From NCBI RefSeq assembly GCF_026230105.1, contig NC_079478.1, positions 12,043,653-12,107,652 of the forward strand: a DNA stretch of 64,000 bases, written 5' to 3'. The notes under the pieces are model-generated. The model had not been told where the DNA came from. It ran no database searches and worked only from the letters and a program-made list of their open reading frames with translations. This document shows positions 57,143 to 64,000 of this stretch, one piece after another (position 1 is the first letter of the stretch; each line of letters opens with the position of its first letter). The DNA comes from Diorhabda sublineata. Taxonomy: Eukaryota; Arthropoda; Insecta; Coleoptera; Chrysomelidae. The position numbers and the translations under genes were made by a program.

Positions 57143-58959
57143 GATCGTGTGAAACCCAGTGTGTCAACAAAAATGTTTTGTTTTAGAAATAATGTTCTTT
57201 GTAATTCCAAGTGTCATTTTATTAATCCTTTTAATGTAGTAATGATTTTAAAGTACGTTTCCATAAATATCTTATACCCTACATGAATTAGATAAATTAC
57301 TTCTTTTTCATTTTAATTGTCTATATTTAGTTTATTGATAGAACACGAAGTTATGTCATTTTAGATAAATTGTTTATTTTACACTTTAACTGTCTTTCAT
57401 TAGTTACTTTATAGAATAACTAGTGTCAAATAAATAACATATTACACAATATGGACTTCAACGGTAACATATATACTGGATATTTGAGTGATAACCCTAT
57501 TCATCTTTTTGACTTATAATTAAATTTTGCACCAGATCACTAGTAGAAGCTGCTAAATTATTTTTCTCATTGCTTTGTTCAGAATTTATCAAACTATGAT
57601 TTTACCTTTTGATATTCGGCATGAATGTTTACGGCTTTGTTCGCTTTTTTATTAATATTTTGGAATTTCATCATTTTTCACATTCGGGATTACTCCGTTC
57701 ATTCACATATTCCCTTATATAAACATTTTTTTTAAATAGTTGTTTTTTTATGAAGATTACTATAACCAACTTATTTCCAAGGGTTAAAAATCTCATGAAA
57801 TTTTAACTGAACGGTATCGCGAATTTAGCAAAGATTGCGAGCCGCCTGGTTAATATTTGACGAGGGTGAGACAAGGCTTAGGCCCCTGAGCGTACACCAC
57901 CAAGAACTAGCTAACTTTGATTGACGATTGATTAACAACGAATTCAGCAATTATAACATTTAAATAATATAAAGCCCATATATGTTGTTAAATAAAATGA
58001 GGTAAGGCCTCGGTAAGGATATAAAATTTGATAGTTTTGGTGGCGCTTGTGATGCTTGAAGAGGAGGTAAAAGACTACCGCATACGAAGAAAAATCACAA
58101 CAAGGCACTCATTACTTATGAAGAGGAAGAAAGAAGGATTTTACCAGATTTTGATAATGAAACAATCAGACAACAATATCTTGTTACTATTATTTTATGT
58201 TGCATAATAACATTGGACGGATTCAATAAATACACACAACATTACGATTCTATAGTAAGCATCGTGACGCAGCGTACGACATGATACTGTAGGGCTTGTT
58301 CCTTCAGCATGCATCAATAACGAAGCAGGCTGAAAGTTAAATTGCGTATAATTGAATATATTAATTTTTTTAAATTAAGTGTTGACAGGAAAAAATATTT
58401 TAATTTGGTATTATTTTGAAAACAAAACAAAAAATGTATTTTATGTAATAAGTAAAGAAATAATTATATCACAGTGTTTTTCTATGTTACAGGAACAAAA
58501 TATTGGACTAATATAGAAACTGAACCATTTATAGTTTGCTTTTCAATTTTATTTCTTAACAATGCCCATTCAAGGAAATTCTCTTTCTTCCGGATTTAAT
58601 CGTGAAAGAACTAGTTGACAAATTATATAACTAAAGATTTACAATAAAAAAATACATATTTTGAGTACTTTAACCTCAATTCACTTCAATTTCCTTCAAC
58701 TGTAACAAATTAACCATTTTATCCCACTCGAACATATGTCGGGTCCTTATGTTTCCATTGGTAGTCAAATATATTTTCGACTAGGGGTTTGTGAGTCACT
58801 ATTTTAGGTTGAAAGAATTGGAAATTGTTTATCTTTTGAATCATTGTATTATTTACATGTAAAATCAACACAATTCAAACTGTTTATAACTCTAACGATT
58901 GAGTGTGTATCCAAAATTTCTGTCAATTTTATAACATACATATAGCTTGTTTTATTTTC

Positions 58960-59190
58960 AACATTCGGCTATCTGCGGAAAAGTTTTCCCATATCTCCTC
59001 TGCAGTCAATTAATTCAAATGTGCATTCACATTGTTTTAAAGATCTTCATATATTAGTCAAACTGTTGGTTTAGCCACTTCTTCAATTGTAGAGAAAGGT
59101 GAAAGTCACCGTAGGTTAAGTCAAGACTGCACAACAGGTGATCAAAAATGTCCCATTGAAATTGTTTGAGGATCCTTTTGGTTCCAGTGT
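58960..59190 (-). pseudogene. Mariner transposase C-terminal fragment
   Basis: The minus strand reads FQWDIFDHLLCSLDLTYGDF then HLSLQLKKWLNQQFD, equivalent to the family's W-D-x-F-x-H-P-P-Y-S-P-D-L-A-P-S-D-F-H-L-F-x-x-L-K segment just after the third catalytic Asp. Open for about 40 codons. Distinct from the neighbouring 59640-59965 copy, which repeats the same protein region. Confidence 0.7.
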
Positions 59191-59639
59191 TTAGCACTAC
59201 TACTGAAGTCTGCATTCTGCATTATTCTTTTTATTTATTGATTACCCTTAAACGTTGTCAAGTTTCACATTAAACATCAGCAATTCAGACTTGGCGGGAG
59301 AAACAATAGCGGGAACCATGTTTACATGGCGCTAGTATAACGCATACCGCTTCCATGTCGACAATGGGAGAACGTGTTAAGCGAAAATTAGGCGTCGCCT
59401 ACAGTGCCTGCAATGTTAGAGAAAACGGTTCATTATATATTTTTTTATGAAATTGCTCCCACTACGTATACTTGGAAAAAGTTATGGTTATGGTTGGTTA
59501 TGTTCGTTAAAATTCACAGCCCTACGAATGAAGTGAAAAAAAAAATCTACATCAATTTTATCTAAGGTGATACAATTGAACTTTATCCGATTTTTTGTTG
59601 TAATCACAACTAATCATTTCAGGTACAGGTATATTTCTA
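59191..59639. other. Intron with GC-richer patch at 59285-59410
   Basis: The patch contains GGCGGGAG, GGCGCTAGTATAACGCATAC and GGCGTCGCC. Composition suggests a transposon end, but no partner was found. Confidence 0.3.
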
Positions 59640-59965
59640 GATCTCTTAGCTTGTCTTCATTTCATTATGGACATAACACTACAAAATGTAGCTTTCAGAA
59701 ATAAAAACTTGAAGGCAGAATCTGCTCAAAAAATTGAAAATTGCTTTATCTAGCCCATCTTCTGTCGTGAACGTCCACCAGGTAAATGTTTCTTTGAAAT
59801 TACAAATGCTCGAATAGGGTGGATGTTTACTGACTGAGACTATATTATGTCTGCAATGTGTTATTGAAATCAACTTCAGAATATTGACTGACTCGAAAAC
59901 TGCAGGTAAATATTATATTCTGTAGCAATTTGCTGTAACTTTACGTTGATTTTCAAGCTTAATTG
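59640..59965 (-). pseudogene. Mariner transposase C-terminal fragment (SETMAR-like lineage)
   Basis: The minus strand reads VKAIKLENQRKVTANCYRI and YLPAVFESV, then after a deletion SVSKHPPYSSICNF and TFTTEDGLDKAIFNFL. The first phrase matches the same region of the 43740-44335 copy (TIILEYQRSVTAYWY), and the DNA also aligns there (shared GCTGTAACT, ACGTTGAT, TTCAAG on the plus strand), so the two are copies of one family. The third catalytic Asp segment is missing. Confidence 0.72.
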
Positions 59966-60098
59966 CTTTCACTGTACCACAAAAAAACTGTTTACATAAC
60001 TTTCTTACACAACTTTGCTTTCTCGCCATTGTTGGTGTTGGTGAATCTTCGTGAATTCACAAACTCTAGCACAAGCAAATATCATAAAATGGTATGTA

Positions 60099-60405
60099 TT
60101 GGTATGAACTCATCTCGGCCCTGGATGTTTAGTTATAGTAGAATTCTAAAATTTCGTGAATGCGTCGCCGAAATTCGTTTGATCTTTGTTTTCATATCAG
60201 TTTTTATAGCAAGCGGTTTCGAATTTAGTTAAGTGATAGTGATAAGTGAATTATATTAATTAGTTAAGTGTGGTGTTTAAATAAATTAATTCACCCCACG
60301 AATAGAAATCGTATAAATAAATTGAGAACGTAAGAGACAGTGTTTGTTAATTCATCTCACGAACAGAAATAGTGTAGATAAATACGAAATGTTTTTCGTA
60401 TTTAT
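60099..60405 (+). mobile_element. LTR-retrotransposon 5' LTR, copy 2 (internally deleted)
   Basis: Matches 63300-63756: TATGAACTCATCTC against TACGAACTCATCTC, AGTAGAATTCTAAAATT against GGTAGAATTCTAAAATT, GAAATTCGTTTGATCTTTGT and ATATCAGTTTTTATAGCAA. It then jumps over about 150 bases to AGTTAAGTGATAGTGATAA, followed by TAAATAAATTAAT and TTAATTCA. It ends directly at a primer-binding-site-like TGGTGTCAG, which marks it as a 5' LTR. Confidence 0.82.
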
Positions 60406-60423
60406 TGGTGTCAGAAATGAGAT
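60406..60423 (+). promoter_or_regulatory. Primer-binding site (tRNA-Leu-like)
   Basis: TGGTGTCAGAAATGAGAT follows the LTR end. TGG plus TGTCAG is complementary to a tRNA 3' end reading ...CTGACACCA, as in animal tRNA-Leu. Sets minus-strand DNA priming for the element. Confidence 0.65.
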
Positions 60424-60448
60424 ATTGTGAGTAAATAGTGACATAAAC

Positions 60449-61070
60449 ATGGGAAAGAGACTTGGTGAGTTGAAAGTGACGAAAATGAAAGCGGAATTGG
60501 AGAATTGCGAGTTGGAAAAGTCTGGTAAGAAAGAGAATTAGTAGAAAGACTCAAAGTGGCTCTGGTAAGTGACGGATTTGATCCAGAAACTTATCTATTC
60601 AAAGACGAGTCTTCCACTTTAATTTCGTCAATTTCTGAGAAGAAGAACGATATTTCAACTATTAAAAGTGATATTCCGGCAATTTTGACGAGTCGATTAC
60701 TATTGTGAAGGACGATATTTCAACTCTGAAGAATGATATCTCTGCCAATATTGAAGAGAAGACTTCCACCATGAAGGGCGGTATGTCTACTTTGAGGAAC
60801 GATATTTCTGCGGATACTTTGTCATTAAAAAGTGACATAGCCAATAATATGGATAATAAAATTTAATCTCTTAAATGGGATATCGCGAATAAGATAACGA
60901 CGATGAATGAGCAGATACAAATCGGATATCGACAAATAGAAGAAAACGATTAATGAGAAGATACAATCTGATATGGAGAATAAAATGACAACGAGTGATG
61001 AGAAAATCAAGGAGTTTCAAACAAAGTTCAAACAAACGAGTTGTTGAGTGCGTAACAGTATGTTTCATCA
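60449..61070 (+). pseudogene. gag pseudogene with SAP domain and coiled coil
   Basis: Begins 43 bases after the primer-binding site with MGKRLGELKVTKMKAELE then NCELEKSGKK, the first half of a SAP (DNA-binding) domain. A one-base shift at about 60530 is needed to continue RELVERLKVALVSDGFDP then ETYLF. From there heptad-like Asp/Ile/Ser/Lys repeats (NDISTIKSDI, DDISTLKNDISA, GGMSTLRNDISA, LKSDIANNMDNKI) form a probable coiled coil. Shifts at about 60685, a stop near 60865 and loss of frame by 60950 end it. SAP plus coiled coil at the gag N-terminus is known from insect LTR elements. No protease, RT or integrase was found downstream. In situ decay, not a functional gene. Confidence 0.82.
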
Positions 61071-63299
61071 TTATTATTTTAGAAAGAATACGATTTTCTT
61101 TTTGTTTTGTGAATCGTTAAGCATATGTGACGAGTAACATGTAAAATTGAAGATACAGTATCAATACTTGCATCTATTGCTTGATAGGTGCAACTTCAAT
61201 AATACATATCTCTCTCTTAACAGTAACGGAAGAACGTGGCCTACGATCATGTGCCTCCTAAAAACCTATAGGGACCTATAGTGATATGTTTATTATATTG
61301 GTACCATGTATTCCGTTTAAATGTAATTCAATGCTACCGTCTATGAATTATTCACATTTTTCAGTATTCAGTAATAGATTTGTTGACTAAGCTCCATGTG
61401 CTCATCCAATTTTCAGTTCGAGATTTATTTTATGAATTTTAAGATACTTCAAAATAAATTTCATCTGGTAAATATTTAGGTAATCTTATTTTCAATAGAT
61501 TTGATAACATGCCACAAATTTCAAGTAATTCCGATTAAAAAAATATAAATGTTAATAATAATAAAAGAGTTCATAACGGCCATCAATTATTGAATATCTA
61601 AATACGAAGCGAAGCCGACCCTCCCTAATGAAAATGTACAACTTTCCACAGTCAGATCATTTCAATGCTCGGAAATGTTTTTGTTGCTATAAAACCTTTT
61701 AACACGCTTCAGGTTGAGTTAAAAAAATCAAAATGTGTCGATGTAGATATATGAATAAAGGAAACAAACAAAATTAGGTGATTCAAGTAATTTGACACCA
61801 TAGAAAAACAATTTTTGATCAAAATATGAAAATAATTTATGATAGCTTTACAAACGATTTATATCGTCTTTCAGTTAAATCTATTATCCTCAAATTCTGT
61901 CGTATAGGGTGATAATCACTATTAAAATTACGTGAATGTTTTTAGTTTCGATACCGTTTATGTCAGTGGGGAACACATTAAAATCAGCCTCTTGAAATTC
62001 CCTATCGCACTTCATTGCTTGGCATATGTCTATCCTTACGCAGACAATTCTCTACAGCACCTTTTTGAAGGTTCTGTGAATAAACGATTACATACCGAGG
62101 GTTATACAAAAGTTACATGATACGTAATCGTGTCGAATGTCGGTTTTTTTCAAGGGCCATTGTACGAAGTCAAGATACGTGAAGAAAATGCTAATAATAA
62201 CAACAGAACATTCTGCATTTTGCAATAATGGGTTTTGGGGATTTTTGGAGTGGGCCCAAACTCTTAGTAGTACCTAGTCGGGACCTTTACGGAATTCATT
62301 GTGTCGGGATAAAGGGCCTCTTAATCTTCTTAGTTGGGAAGAATTGTAAATCTGTTTCGGAAAGATGTAATTTTTTTTTGGACAGTGGCTTACATCGAGT
62401 AGTATGAAAAGGTATCGGAATTGATTAAAAAATATGTTTATCAAATTTATTAAGATGCGTAAATAATTAAATAACTCTATTTTGTTTATATATATTTTCT
62501 ATTTACAATAAATAGCTGAAGAGCACCGGTTGGGAAACTAATAACTTATAAACAATTCACAGAGCTTACTATTTTATTAATAAGTGTAAGAAGAATGATA
62601 TTTTTGTATATTCATATCTCTACAAGATGTAACCAAAAATATAGTTACTTATTCTATTAAAAACAAAATAAGGAAACACAGAATTTTCATTGATATGCTT
62701 TAAATTACAAATCTTGCCTAGCAATGTGCTCATCAAAATGCTGAATCCATTATAAGTAGTATTTATTGGAAAGCTTTTGTCGTATTGGTTTCTTTTGCTC
62801 TGTCGTGACCTTCTCAATAACGGTAATGGTGTCAAAATGTTTTTCTTTTAGTACGTTGAAAGAGCTAAAAATCGCATGATGCTAAGGTTAGTAAGTAAGA
62901 CAAATGTAAATACAGAGAAAGACTTTTAATGGTCAAAAAATGACGAATTGAAAATTTTTGGCACCGTAAGATGAAGTAAAAAGTCGTAGACATAATTTTA
63001 GGTATCCATTTTAGTCCATTACTTTGTAAACTTTCCAATAGACTCTTTAATAGTCAACCTCTTGTTTGAACAACTTGTGTGTCTTCTTTATACACATTTT
63101 TATAATACTTAACACTTCTAAATAATATTTAAAGGTTCGGTATTATCATTATAAATGGATTGTTGAGCGTATTTGGCTCTTTTATCAAATTCAAAGAACA
63201 CAATGTCATTGCGTTATACAAGATTCATATTTCACCACCAAGGCAGATATTACTTATGATTTGATTATTAATTGAGACAGACGCTACGTAAGTAAATAC
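61071..63299. other. Sequence between gag remnant and 3' LTR copy, nothing recognised
   Basis: No pol motif can be read. A GC-richer patch at 62225-62340 (GTGGGCCCAAACTCTTAG, CTAGTCGGGACC, GGGATAAAGGGCC) is unexplained. No purine-rich tract immediately precedes 63300. Confidence 0.4.
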
Positions 63300-63756
63300 T
63301 GTTACGAACTCATCTCTACCCTAGATCCAATCCTGCTTGGATATGGTAGAATTCTAAAATTCGGCGAAGGTGGTGCCGTTGATAAAATACCTGAAATTCG
63401 TTTGATCTTTGTTCTCATATCAGTTTTTATAGCAATCGGTTTATTTACATTGTGTCTTTTGAATAATTTCTAGGAAGGTCTATTTATTTATTTGTTATGT
63501 TTATTTTTCTAGAAATTTTCGGATAAAGAGTTTATGTAGCGTAGTTGAGTTTATAATGTCGTAGTCGTAGTGAAGTTGTAGTGAACAGACCTAGATAGAA
63601 AGTAAGCGAAGAATTTAAATAAATTATTTGAGTTAGTTAAGTGACAGTGATAACGGAATTGTTATAAGTTAGTGTAGTGTACAAGGTTTAAATAAATTAA
63701 TAAAAAGATACAGCGTCTGTTAATTAACCCCAAGAATACAAATCTTATACATAAAT
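63300..63756 (+). mobile_element. LTR-retrotransposon LTR, copy 3 (most complete)
   Basis: Starts TGTTACGAACTCATCTCTAC and keeps both the 5' part shared with 60099-60240 and the central part (GGTTTATTTACATTGTG through TCTAGAAATTTTCGG) shared with the minus-strand copy at 49725-50110. The 3' part has GTTAAGTGACAGTGATAA and TAAATAAATTAATAAA. It lies in the same orientation as copy 2, 2.9 kb downstream, so it could be the 3' LTR of the same deleted element or an independent insertion. Confidence 0.8.
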
Positions 63757-64000
63757 GAGAAAAGCATTATAAAACTCTTATAAGAATTCATTAAATTGAT
63801 ACAGAGGTAGTAACCATTGCTGATTCGTAATAATACTATCGCTTTGATTTTCCTATTTAAAAAGTTACATTCCTTCTTTTCATTTTTTATTCAAAACCCC
63901 GCCGCTGCGCTGCATATCTACATTTTAGGGACGTATCATTGAAAGTAAAACACCTGCGTGGTATGTAATTTTATACGTTTGTTTGTCGAAAAATATTTGT
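63757..64000. other. Intron to window end, nothing recognised
   Basis: No motif seen. Confidence 0.4.

Larger units (their letters stand above)
55531..58959. other. Intron, nothing recognised apart from short tandem duplications
   Basis: No element motif over 3.4 kb on either strand. The stretch 57840-58130 is slightly GC-richer and has open Lys/Arg-rich pieces (for example LVALVMLEEEVKDYRIRRKI), but these match nothing I know. Confidence 0.4.
26974..64000 (-). other. Ten-m: Ten-m intron, 5' of the exon (extends beyond window)
   Basis: No upstream Ten-m coding exon was recognised in 37 kb. The only GC-rich, non-transposon-looking candidate for an alternative first exon is at 42300-42590 (separate entry). 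The sequence is otherwise AT-rich and contains mobile-element debris in both orientations. Confidence 0.7.

Noticed and set aside
1..64000. An undescribed multi-gene defence, biosynthetic or mobile system
   Set aside because: Only one host exon and dead transposon fragments were found; no cluster of intact co-oriented ORFs exists on either strand.

Overview
The window is AT-rich animal nuclear DNA from an insect. One real host exon was found. On the minus strand at 26797-26973 lies an internal coding exon of the synaptic adhesion gene teneurin-m (Ten-m): a 177-base phase 1-1 exon with clean splice sites whose 58 whole codons read as the conserved intracellular stretch of arthropod Ten-m. No second Ten-m exon was recognised, so nearly all the remaining sequence is best read as two very large introns, 5' of the exon (26974-64000) and 3' of it (1-26796). 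The insect order cannot be fixed from this sequence.

The introns are filled with old, broken mobile elements. DNA transposons: mariner-type fragments of at least three or four lineages (2334-3125, 5590-5885, 12840-13880, 34010-34340, 43740-44335, 53020-53215, 58960-59190, 59640-59965), a Tc1-like copy (54895-55530), another Tc1/mariner-type C-terminus (25028-25245), two hAT-like transposase pieces (9985-10345, 21818-22160), and a MADF/BESS protein pseudogene beside a GC-rich palindromic block (22752-23546). Non-LTR retrotransposons: Jockey-like, RNase H-bearing and RTE/CR1-like fragments at 8245-8700, 10440-11371, 16880-17440, 31100-31680, 35150-35640, 36405-36800, 38690-38780, 46400-46690 and 47993-48260. 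The last is a textbook 5'-truncated insertion with a 12-base target duplication. A Penelope-like element with RT and GIY-YIG remnants sits at 32430-33300. One LTR-retrotransposon family is present three times (49725-50110 minus, 60099-60405 plus, 63300-63756 plus); the second copy has a primer-binding site and a decayed SAP-domain gag.

Non-coding structure: a tandem array of about six diverged units of roughly 255-335 bases (39945-41745); a GC-rich island at 42300-42590 that no recognised element explains; two copies of a repeat carrying a long hairpin (around 20350-21157 and 48620-48975); a foldback of two long arms (24574-24866); and a 55-base-arm inverted repeat (6687-6842) with a related copy at 45488-45612.

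No operon, CRISPR array or complete intact transposon was seen, nor a second intact gene. Nothing supports an undescribed multi-gene system. The best leads are the unexplained GC island, the satellite-like array, the hairpin repeat family, and an unrecognised decayed coding stretch at 50362-50945. All family assignments rest on reading motifs by eye; no database search was run.
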